A stretch of DNA of 52,384 nt from Chloroflexota bacterium (lineage in GTDB: Bacteria > Chloroflexota > Anaerolineae > Aggregatilineales > Phototrophicaceae), in NCBI GenBank assembly GCA_014338005.1, contig QUBZ01000020.1:1-52384 (forward strand), read 5' to 3'. The position numbers and the translations under genes are program-made. Each line of letters starts with the position of its first letter. Within the stretch, counting starts at the first letter, position 1. Positions 34,740 to 41,853 of this stretch are shown piece by piece. A model generated the notes under the pieces. The model did no database searches and was not told the origin of the DNA. It worked only from the letters and a program-made list of their open reading frames with translations.

Positions 34740-35813
34740 TCAACCCGCGCGCTGCCCGCCCGCGATATGCGCGTGGAAGGCCGCGTTAAATTCATCCGGC
34801 TTTTCGATGAACGGGATATGCCCGGCGTCCTCGATCACAACTTCTTTGTACCAGCCGCCCGCCGCCGCATACTGTTCCAGCACCGCCCGCGTCTGGTCGA
34901 GCATCGGCTGAGGCGGGAAAACCTCGTCACCCGGCCAGCCTGAGAACAGCCCCATCTTGCCAATCGTCCCCATGTCAGAGGCTGCCGCGTTCGACACCAG
35001 CAAATCGTGGCTGCCGCGCACCCATAACACCGGCGGCTTGGGATTGATCGTATACAGCCGGTCGGGTTTTGCCACATACTTCGGCGACAGCGCGTTGGCC
35101 GACCCCCACACGCCCGGCCCGACAAACGGCCAGTTCGGGGAAGCCGTTTTATCACCCGGCAAATCCTGTTCGCCCAGGTGCGTCGCCAGCATGGCCGACA
35201 GCAGCTCTTCCTCGCGCAGCGGGATAAAAGGCGCTTTTACAATCAAAGCGCGAATAGCGGCGCGCGGCGAAAACCGGCTGTCCATACTCCGGTCGCCCGC
35301 TGCCATCAGCCTGAGCAGTTCGGGGTTCACCAGGCCGCCGCCCGACCCGGCATAATCGTCGTAACAGGGTGTGCCGTCCACATCCTTCGTGCCACCAAAG
35401 CCGTAAGGCGCCCCCGGTGCGACCTGTGTCACGGTCAGGATGCGCTCCGGGTAGTCCATCATAAAACGCCATACCACCACGCCGCCGAGCGAGTTACCGA
35501 CGACATGCGCTTTCTCAATATTCAGCGCATCCAACAGCGCGGCAGCGTCATCGGCCATATCGCCCGTTCCCAGCGTGGCGTCTATCTTGGCGGACGGGTC
35601 GGCCTCACCAAAACCGCGCTGGTCCGGCGCGATGCCCCGGAAACCCACCGGCAGCGCCGCCATCGTTTCTTCCCACCAGGTCGCCGAAGACGAATTACCG
35701 TGCAGGAACAACACCGGCACGCCGTCTTCCGGCCCGCTGAACAGCACTCGCGTCGTCAAACGCGCTGTCGTAATGGTTTTCGCCGCAACCCCGTCCATCG
35801 TCGGGATGCTCAT
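34740..35813 (-). CDS. Alpha/beta hydrolase B, paralog of hydrolase A
   Basis: A 357-residue alpha/beta hydrolase. HGN at 38-40, elbow GNSLGG with Ser108, and 'DAGHIPFIEKP' with the catalytic His near 336 line up with hydrolase A position for position. The cap again has 'YGFGGTKDVDGTPCYDDYAGSGGG'. The elbow has Asn where A has His, which may change the substrate. AAGGAGG lies just upstream of the ATG. The 53-base gap to hydrolase A suggests tandem duplication within one transcript. Confidence 0.88.
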   Translation of the reverse strand: MSIPTMDGVAAKTITTARLTTRVLFSGPEDGVPVLFLHGNSSSATWWEETMAALPVGFRGIAPDQRGFGEADPSAKIDATLGTGDMADDAAALLDALNIEKAHVVGNSLGGVVVWRFMMDYPERILTVTQVAPGAPYGFGGTKDVDGTPCYDDYAGSGGGLVNPELLRLMAAGDRSMDSRFSPRAAIRALIVKAPFIPLREEELLSAMLATHLGEQDLPGDKTASPNWPFVGPGVWGSANALSPKYVAKPDRLYTINPKPPVLWVRGSHDLLVSNAAASDMGTIGKMGLFSGWPGDEVFPPQPMLDQTRAVLEQYAAAGGWYKEVVIEDAGHIPFIEKPDEFNAAFHAHIAGGQRAG

Positions 35814-35864
35814 GCTCGCCTCCTTAAACGTGCGGAAATACCCTCCCTGACCCAGACTCGATTA

Positions 35865-37406
35865 TCAGCCGCCGTAGGCTTTTAGCAGCACTTTTTTGTC
35901 TATTTTGCCGATGGCGGTTTTCGGCATCTCCGGGATAAAAACCACCGTCCTGGGGATTTTGTACTTCGCCAGCCGCTCCTGCAAAAAAGCCAGCAGTTCC
36001 GCCGCGTCCAGCGAATACCCCGCTTTCACCACCACCAGCGCCCGGCCAACTTCGCCCCATTTTTCATCCGGCACGCCGATGAGCGCAGCCTCGCCCACTG
36101 CCGGGTGGCTGTGCATCACGCTCTCAACTTCGGCGGGGTAAACATTTTCGCCGCCGCTGATAAACATATCCTTACTACGCCCGATGATGTAGAAGTACCC
36201 CTCGGCGTCCCGCCGGGCGAGGTCGCCGGTATGCAGCCAGCCGTCTATAATGGTTTCGGCGGTCGCCTCCGGTCGCTTCCAGAAGCCGGGCATGACGTGC
36301 GGCCCGCGTATCAGCAGTTCGCCCGGCTCGTCCGGCCCACATTCGCTGCCGTCCGGGTTAACGATTTTCATGTCTATGTGGAACAGCGGAAAACCAACCG
36401 AACCGGGCTTGCGGCGCACATCCTGGGGCGGCAGCCAGAAGTTATTAGCCGGCGCTTCGGTCAGGCCGTAGCCGGTTTTAAAGTCCACCCCACGCGCCCA
36501 GAACTTTTCGACAATCGGCATCGGGCAGGGCGCGCCGCCGCTGATGATCAGCTTCAACCGCGAAAAATCCAGCTGTTCCCAACGCGGATGCTGCTGAATC
36601 ATCAAAAACATGGTCGGCACGCCGACATAATACGTCACCCCGGCATCTGCGATCAGATCAAGCGTTTGATCCACATCAAACGCTTTGCAGACGATGGTTT
36701 TGCCGCCCAGATGCACCAGCGGCAGGCAAAAAATGTGCGCGCCGCCAATATGAAACAGCGGAAGCTGAAGCGGCGCAACATCATCCGCCGTCAATCCCCA
36801 GCCGGTTATGGTGTTAACGCAGTTCCAGGCCGCGTTGTTGTGGGTCATAATCGCGCCTTTGGGTAGGCCGGTCGTGCCGCCGGTATAATAAATCGCCCAG
36901 GGTTCGTCGGGGTGCTGCTCCGGGCGATCATCCAGCGTCACCGGGTAACTCTCGCGCTCGGCAAAAAACCGGTCGCCAGAATCAGCAGGTGTATCCAGAG
37001 CGACATAATGTCTGACGCTTGGCAGTCTGGAACGAAGCTGGCCGACATTTTCCGCCCAATCGCCGGAATAAATCAGCACATCCGGCGTGGCGTCATTGAT
37101 GATGCCTTCCAGTTCCGCTGCCGTCAGCCGCCAGTTACAGTTATGCTGAATCGCGCCGATTTTGCCACAGGCGAACAGGATGTCCAGGTATTCAACCCGG
37201 TTGCTGGAGTAAACTGAAACCCGGTCGCCTTTTTTGATGCCCAGCGCCCGCAGAAAGTTAGCCGTCTGGTTGGCCTGTGCGTTCCATTCGCGGAAGGTGA
37301 TTTCACGACTGCCGTTCAGCGTATCCACCAGAGCGATGCGATCCGGGGTGAGTTTGGCGCGTTTGTCCAGCCAGTCGGTGACAAAAGTGGATTTTTGCGT
37401 TTCCAT
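35865..37406 (-). CDS. AMP-dependent acyl ligase/synthetase B
   Basis: A 513-residue ANL-family enzyme. TGGTTGLPK is at 175-183, 'ISGGAPCPMPIVEKFW' and 'TGYGLTEAPANNFWLPP' belong to the acyl pocket, 'GWLHTGDLARRDAEGYFYIIGRSKDMF' is the hinge, and the catalytic Lys of 'TAIGKIDKKVL' is 501. It resembles ligase A over its length, so the two are paralogs, and each sits next to a KAS III-like gene and a hydrolase. The ATG at 37406 is preferred over the one at 37442 because it begins the conserved region; neither has a strong ribosome site. Which acid it activates is not known. Confidence 0.88.
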   Translation of the reverse strand: METQKSTFVTDWLDKRAKLTPDRIALVDTLNGSREITFREWNAQANQTANFLRALGIKKGDRVSVYSSNRVEYLDILFACGKIGAIQHNCNWRLTAAELEGIINDATPDVLIYSGDWAENVGQLRSRLPSVRHYVALDTPADSGDRFFAERESYPVTLDDRPEQHPDEPWAIYYTGGTTGLPKGAIMTHNNAAWNCVNTITGWGLTADDVAPLQLPLFHIGGAHIFCLPLVHLGGKTIVCKAFDVDQTLDLIADAGVTYYVGVPTMFLMIQQHPRWEQLDFSRLKLIISGGAPCPMPIVEKFWARGVDFKTGYGLTEAPANNFWLPPQDVRRKPGSVGFPLFHIDMKIVNPDGSECGPDEPGELLIRGPHVMPGFWKRPEATAETIIDGWLHTGDLARRDAEGYFYIIGRSKDMFISGGENVYPAEVESVMHSHPAVGEAALIGVPDEKWGEVGRALVVVKAGYSLDAAELLAFLQERLAKYKIPRTVVFIPEMPKTAIGKIDKKVLLKAYGG

Positions 37407-37454
37407 AAGATAGATAAACCTACTTTCTTCACAAAACATCAAATAAATGATAGT

Positions 37455-38468
37455 CTACCCCCAGCGCAGCGCCACCGCGCCCCAGGTATAACCGCCCCCC
37501 GCCCCGGACAGCACGATCAGATCGCCGGGTTTGATCTTACCCTGCTTTAAACCCAGTTCCAGCGCCAGCACCTGATCCACGCTCTGCACGTGGCCGTGAT
37601 TTTCCAGATAAACCGACTGCTCCGGCGTCAACCCCAGCGCATCCAGGATGGCATGCCAGAACGAGCGTTTCATCTGCGAAATGCCCAGGAACTTCACATC
37701 TGCCAGCGCCGCGCCGCTGCGTTCCACCGCTTCCCGAATCGTGCCGACGAAGTTCGGCAGCGAAATCTCGGCCAACCGCTCGGACATCCACTCGTAGTCG
37801 TCCACGTCCAGCCGCCCGTAGTAGCCGTTGGGCAGCATCCCTTCTCCGTCGCCAATGGCATCCGGGGTCTGTTTGAACAGAATCGTTTCGGACAGACTGC
37901 CGTCGGTGAAATACGACGCGCCCAGGAGTAAATTGCGCGTTTCGCCGCGCCGCAGCAGCATCGCGCCCGCGCCGGAGCCAAAGTTGTACATAAACCGGGC
38001 GCGTGGATTTTGAAAATTTATCAGGTCATTTTCCCGGCTGGCGGCTGCCAGCAGCACGTATTCCAGCCGTTCGTCGGCCTGCATCAGGCTGCGCGCCGTG
38101 TTCAGGGCGATCACGCCGCTGGCGCACAGGGCATAAACCTCGAAGCCATAACCTTTCGTTGCGCCGATATTGTGCTGAATTTTGCCGGCGGCATTCCACA
38201 ACACATGGTCTTTAAACTCGCTGCCGTGCGAGATAACCAGGTTCACCTGTTCGCCGCGCACGCCTGCCGTTTTAAGCGCGCGAAGCGAAGCCCGCGTCGC
38301 CATCGTCACCACCGTATCTTCCGGCCCGGCGACATGCCGCTGATGGATGCCCAGTTTTTCGCCCAGAACACTTTCGGGAATGCCGGTACGTTCGACCAGT
38401 TCCGCCGCCGTCTCGATGCGCGGCGGGAAATATGTACCCCAACCTGCCAGCCCAACCGGAACGCTCAT
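37455..38468 (-). CDS. KAS III-like thiolase-fold protein B, distinct subfamily
   Basis: A 337-residue FabH-fold protein. It opens with 'MSVPVGLAGWGTYFPP', has 'VVTMATRASLRALKTAG', and an acyl Cys at 115 in 'YALCASGV'. 'SHGSEFKDHVLWNAAGKIQHN' (80-100) replaces the usual FabH substrate-loop text. The His position of 'PHQAN' is Ser264 ('ISQMK') and the Asn position is His293 ('HGHVQS'). It forms a subfamily with protein C. The ATG at 38468 was chosen because it matches protein C's N terminus; an upstream extension would run into the methyltransferase gene. It is 48 bases before ligase B. Confidence 0.85.
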   Translation of the reverse strand: MSVPVGLAGWGTYFPPRIETAAELVERTGIPESVLGEKLGIHQRHVAGPEDTVVTMATRASLRALKTAGVRGEQVNLVISHGSEFKDHVLWNAAGKIQHNIGATKGYGFEVYALCASGVIALNTARSLMQADERLEYVLLAAASRENDLINFQNPRARFMYNFGSGAGAMLLRRGETRNLLLGASYFTDGSLSETILFKQTPDAIGDGEGMLPNGYYGRLDVDDYEWMSERLAEISLPNFVGTIREAVERSGAALADVKFLGISQMKRSFWHAILDALGLTPEQSVYLENHGHVQSVDQVLALELGLKQGKIKPGDLIVLSGAGGGYTWGAVALRWG

Positions 38469-38542
38469 CAGCACCCATCTTTCTGCCACATAACGTTTAT
38501 AATGCCGCGCGCCGGCAGCACAACTGCCAAAGCCGCCTTCCG

Positions 38543-39013
38543 TTACTTTCGCCAGCGCGGCCAGAAGCGCCCCGCTCGCTCCCGATAGGCGGCATAATCG
38601 GGATAAACTTGCATCAGCCACTTTTCTTCAAAGGTGGATTTATAGGTGAAAAACGCGACCAGCAGCAGCGCAATACATAAAGCGGCAATATGCCCATGTG
38701 CCAGCGCCGCGCCGCCGCCGCATAAAAACACGCCCAGATAAATCGGGTGGCGGATGTGGGCATAAAGCCCCTGCTCAACCAGTTTCGCCTGAACGTCCGG
38801 CTCCGGCGAAACGTTAACCAGCGAGCCGTTGATCCGAAAGTATGTCCACAGCGCCCAAAACACTACCACCAGGCCTGCCGTCGCCAGCGCGACACCCATC
38901 AGCCGCGCCCACCCGACCTGCCCCATCGGCAGCAGGAGCAGCGCCCCGGCCAGCGCCGCAAACAGCACCAGTTGAACAGCCACGAGCAGGAGGGCTTTCT
39001 GTCTGGGTGTCAT
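38543..39013 (-). CDS. Membrane methyltransferase, ICMT/phospholipid-methyltransferase-like
   Basis: A 156-residue integral membrane protein with four hydrophobic segments (about residues 7-27, 34-57, 95-110, 112-127). 'EQGLYAHIRHPIYLG' (about 80-94) and 'EEKWLMQVYPDYAAYRERAGRFWP' (about 128-151) are the cofactor-binding motifs of the isoprenylcysteine-carboxyl-methyltransferase / PEMT superfamily, which uses S-adenosylmethionine. The substrate is most likely a lipid or small hydrophobic molecule. It sits between KAS III-like C and B in the same transcription direction, so it may methylate a product of that cluster. Confidence 0.85.
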   Translation of the reverse strand: MTPRQKALLLVAVQLVLFAALAGALLLLPMGQVGWARLMGVALATAGLVVVFWALWTYFRINGSLVNVSPEPDVQAKLVEQGLYAHIRHPIYLGVFLCGGGAALAHGHIAALCIALLLVAFFTYKSTFEEKWLMQVYPDYAAYRERAGRFWPRWRK

Positions 39014-39062
39014 GGGGGTCCTGTTCCTTTAGCCTGGCTGTGTGCCGGCATACCGTTTTTTT

Positions 39063-39215
39063 CAGTTCACGTTTCAGCAGTTTGCTGGCGGCATCTGGCT
39101 GAAAATCGCCTCGCGCGGCACTTTGTATTTTGCCAGATTTTTCCGGCAGCGTTCAATGATAGTCTCTTGAGAAATCACGACACCCGGCCTGGCGACCACT
39201 ACCGCCACGCCGCTT
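39063..39215 (-). pseudogene. Decayed C-terminal end of an AMP-dependent acyl ligase
   Basis: Directly after the KAS III-like C stop codon, one minus-strand frame reads 'GVAVVVARPGVVISQETI', then 'CRKNLAKYKVPREAIF', which is the ANL ligase tail ('...HCRERLAKYKVPR...'). The frame then stops at 39074, but the next frame continues as 'ASKLLKREL' (39063-39089), the catalytic-lysine motif. So the last 50 or so codons of a third ligase survive with a frameshift and without the rest of the gene. No start or ribosome site serves it. This shows that a ligase once followed KAS III-like C, as it does the other two. Confidence 0.8.
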
Positions 39216-40220
39216 TCATCCCCAGCGGACGGCCACCGCGCTCCAGGTGTAGCCGGTGCCGGCACCCGCCAGCACCACCAGATCGCCCGGCTTGATCTTG
39301 CCCTGTTCCAGCCCAAGCTGTAAGGCCAGCGCCTGGTCAACACTCTGCACGTGGCCGTAATCTTCCAGGTAAACCGACTGCTCCGGCGTCAGGCCGACGG
39401 CTTCCAGAATTTCCAGATAAAACGATTTTTTCATATGCACCAGGCCGAGGAACTTCACGTCGGCCAGTGATGCGCCGCTTTTTTCTGCCGCCTCGCGGAT
39501 AACTTTTACGAAATTTGGCAGCGAGTTTTGCCCCAGCCGCTCGGCCATGTAGTCGGCATTACGCACGTCCAGCCGCCCGCGCAGATCGCCCAGGTACTCC
39601 GGCCCATCGCCGATTGTGTCGGTCGTCAGCATCACCGTTTCCGACAGGCTGCCATCGGTGAAGGCCGAAGCGCCCAATATCACGTTCCGGTCGAGGCCGC
39701 GCGCCAGCACCATCGCGCCCGCGCCCGCGCCGAAGTTGAACATAAAACGCGCCCGCTGGTTCTGAAGATTGATGAGATCGTTTTCCCGGCTGCCTGCCGC
39801 CAGCAGACCATATTGCAGTCCGGGGTCGGCCTGCATCATGCTTTTCGCCATGAACATCGCTATCGGCGCGCCGGCGCACAGCGCATACATCTCAAAAGCA
39901 AAAGCATTTATCGCGCCGACATTGTGCTGAATTTTCCCCGCCGCGTTCCAGACCACATGATCTTTATGCTCGCTGCCGTGTGAAATGACGATGTTGATCT
40001 GTTCCGGTGAAATACCCGCCTGCCGGATGGCCCGCTGCGCCGCCCGCGACGCCATTTCGCTGACCGCATCTTCCGGCCCGGCCACGTGCCGCTGCCGGAT
40101 GCCCATTTTCTCTCGCAGCACCGCTTCGGGGATGCCGGTTCGCTCAACCAGGTCTGCCGCCGTTTCGACGCGGGCAGGGAAATACGTACCAACACCGATA
40201 ATGCCGACCGGAATATCCAC
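39216..40220 (-). CDS. KAS III-like thiolase-fold protein C, same subfamily as B
   Basis: A 334-residue FabH-fold protein closely similar to protein B along its whole length. The shared text includes 'GTYFPARVETAADLVERTGIPE', 'HGSEHKDHVVWNAAGKIQHN', acyl Cys115 in 'YALCAGAP', and 'GAGTGYTWSAVAVRWG'. The FabH His position is Val261, with a His one residue on (262) in 'GLVHMKK', and the Asn position is His290 ('YGHVQS'). It is the first gene of the acyl cluster, starting after the 237-base divergent region with cydA, so the cluster promoter is expected there. GAGAGGT lies just upstream of the ATG. Confidence 0.85.
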   Translation of the reverse strand: MDIPVGIIGVGTYFPARVETAADLVERTGIPEAVLREKMGIRQRHVAGPEDAVSEMASRAAQRAIRQAGISPEQINIVISHGSEHKDHVVWNAAGKIQHNVGAINAFAFEMYALCAGAPIAMFMAKSMMQADPGLQYGLLAAGSRENDLINLQNQRARFMFNFGAGAGAMVLARGLDRNVILGASAFTDGSLSETVMLTTDTIGDGPEYLGDLRGRLDVRNADYMAERLGQNSLPNFVKVIREAAEKSGASLADVKFLGLVHMKKSFYLEILEAVGLTPEQSVYLEDYGHVQSVDQALALQLGLEQGKIKPGDLVVLAGAGTGYTWSAVAVRWG

Positions 40221-40290
40221 AACCTCTCCTCGTTCAAAAGACGGCCTGCCGATGATAAATGCCTACTATAGCGTGAAACAAAAACCGTGC

Positions 40291-40331
40291 CATAAATCCG
40301 CCGCGCCGCTGCATAAATCCACCGCGCCGCT
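40291..40331. repeat. Two tandem copies of a 20-base repeat in the acyl-cluster/cydA divergent region
   Basis: CATAAATCCGCCGCGCCGCT and CATAAATCCACCGCGCCGCT are separated by one base and differ at one position (G/A). They sit between the acyl cluster start and the Crp/Fnr-type palindrome, in the region that must hold promoters for both directions. They could be a pair of regulator-binding sites. Confidence 0.7.
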
Positions 40332-40349
40332 ATGTGAAGAATGTCACAT
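40332..40349. promoter_or_regulatory. Crp/Fnr-family binding site upstream of cydA
   Basis: ATGTGAagaatgTCACAT is an 18-base perfect palindrome with the consensus half-sites TGTGA and TCACA separated by six bases, as bound by Crp-type members of the Crp/Fnr family. It ends 108 bases before the cydA start. Cytochrome bd genes are commonly controlled by oxygen or redox regulators of this family. The regulator itself is not in the window. Confidence 0.75.
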
Positions 40350-40457
40350 TGCATCCATTACATCCATCACCTGAATACATAATTACGTTTTATTACTATC
40401 AAGGTCGAGCAGGGCCGGTATTTTTTAATAGATCATTGGGAGACAGGAGTCAAAGTC

Positions 40458-41840
40458 GTGGCTAACCTCGACCTCGCACGTTTGCAGTTCGCCATCACCA
40501 CCATCTACCACTTTTTTTTCGTCCCCCTCACCCTGGGTTTATCTATCTTAGTTGCCCTCATGCAAACCCAGTACTACCGGACCGGCGACGAAACCTATAA
40601 ACGCATGACCAAGTTCTGGGGAAAACTTTTCCTCATCAACTTTGCGATGGGCGTCGTCACCGGCATCGTGCAGGAGTTCCAGTTCGGCATGAACTGGTCG
40701 GAGTATTCACGTTTTGTGGGCGACATCTTCGGCGCGCCGCTGGCGGTGGAAGCCCTGATGGCCTTCTTCATCGAGTCTACTTTCCTGGGGGTGTGGCTGT
40801 TCGGTTGGGATCGGCTGCCCAAACGGGCACATCTGGCTTCGATCTGGCTGGTCGCCATCGCTTCTAACCTGTCGGCGCTGTGGATTCTGATCGCCAACTC
40901 CTTCATGCAGGAGCCGGTCGGTTTCGTCCTGCGGAATGGCCGCGCGGAAATGACCGATTTCCTGGCGCTGGTCACCAACCCGCACGTGCTGGTGCAGTAC
41001 CCGCATGTATTTTTCTCCGGCATCACCACCGCTGCCTTTTTTGTCCTGGGTATCAGTGCCTGGCATCTGCTCCGTAAAAGCAGCAACATCGAGGTTTTCC
41101 GCCGTTCGGCAAACTGGGCGACCGTCTATGCCGTTGTCGGCGTGGTTATGGTTATCATGGTCGGCCACACCCAGGCGCAGCACATGGTACAAGCGCAGCC
41201 GATGAAGATGGCCGCCGCCGAAGCCCTGTGGGACAGCGAAGACCCGGCTTCGATGTCGCTGTTCACCGTCGGTGACGAACCGGGACGGCGAGACGTGTTT
41301 TCGATCCGTATCCCCGGCCTGTTGAGCTTCCTGGCCTACAACCGTTTTGAGGGCGAAGTGAAGGGCATCAACGACCTGCAAGCCGAATACGAAGAAACCT
41401 ACGGCCCCGGCGATTATGTGCCGCCAATTGCGCTCAACTACTGGAGCTTCCGGCTGATGGTCGGTGCAGGCTTTTTAATGCTGTTCCTGGCTTTGTATGG
41501 TTTGTATACGGCCATCCAGAAGAAAACGGAAAACGCCCCGCGTTTCCTGCGGCTGCTGCCGTTTGCAATCTTTTTACCCTACCTCGCCAACATCACCGGA
41601 TGGCTGCTGACCGAACTCGGTCGCCAGCCCTGGATTGTCTTCGGCTTGCAGCGGGTGGAAGATGCCGTGTCCCCGAATGTATCCGCCGAAACCGTCCTGC
41701 TGTCGCTGGTCGGCTTCACGCTGCTCTACGGCGTGCTGATGATCGCCGATATTTATCTGCTGGCGAAATTCGCCCGTGACGACAGCAGCGTTTCAGCCGA
41801 ACCCGACGAAGCTCAGCCGGCACCCGCCGCCAGTTTTTAA
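40458..41840 (+). CDS. cydA: Cytochrome bd quinol oxidase subunit I
   Basis: A 460-residue polytopic protein of the CydA family, which oxidises quinol and reduces oxygen with high affinity. His18 in 'TIYHFFFVPLTLGLS' is the heme b595 ligand position, and 'GRQPWIVFGLQ' near residues 391-401 is the invariant CydA motif before the heme b558 Met. The length, about 60 residues shorter than the E. coli protein, indicates the short Q-loop type. GTG start with an AGGAG box eight bases upstream. It forms an operon with cydB, which follows after 13 bases, and is preceded by a Crp/Fnr-type site. Confidence 0.95.
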   Translation: MANLDLARLQFAITTIYHFFFVPLTLGLSILVALMQTQYYRTGDETYKRMTKFWGKLFLINFAMGVVTGIVQEFQFGMNWSEYSRFVGDIFGAPLAVEALMAFFIESTFLGVWLFGWDRLPKRAHLASIWLVAIASNLSALWILIANSFMQEPVGFVLRNGRAEMTDFLALVTNPHVLVQYPHVFFSGITTAAFFVLGISAWHLLRKSSNIEVFRRSANWATVYAVVGVVMVIMVGHTQAQHMVQAQPMKMAAAEALWDSEDPASMSLFTVGDEPGRRDVFSIRIPGLLSFLAYNRFEGEVKGINDLQAEYEETYGPGDYVPPIALNYWSFRLMVGAGFLMLFLALYGLYTAIQKKTENAPRFLRLLPFAIFLPYLANITGWLLTELGRQPWIVFGLQRVEDAVSPNVSAETVLLSLVGFTLLYGVLMIADIYLLAKFARDDSSVSAEPDEAQPAPAASF

Positions 41841-41853
41841 TAAGGAGACTATG

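Noticed and set aside
31028..40220. Assignment of the acyl cluster as a classical OleABCD olefin pathway
   Set aside because: No OleD-type reductase is present, the KAS-like proteins lack the His/Asn pair, and the hydrolases do not show the OleB haloalkane-dehalogenase pattern I would expect. I kept only the analogy.
40291..40331. CRISPR-like repeat
   Set aside because: Only two 20-base units with a one-base gap and no spacers or cas genes.
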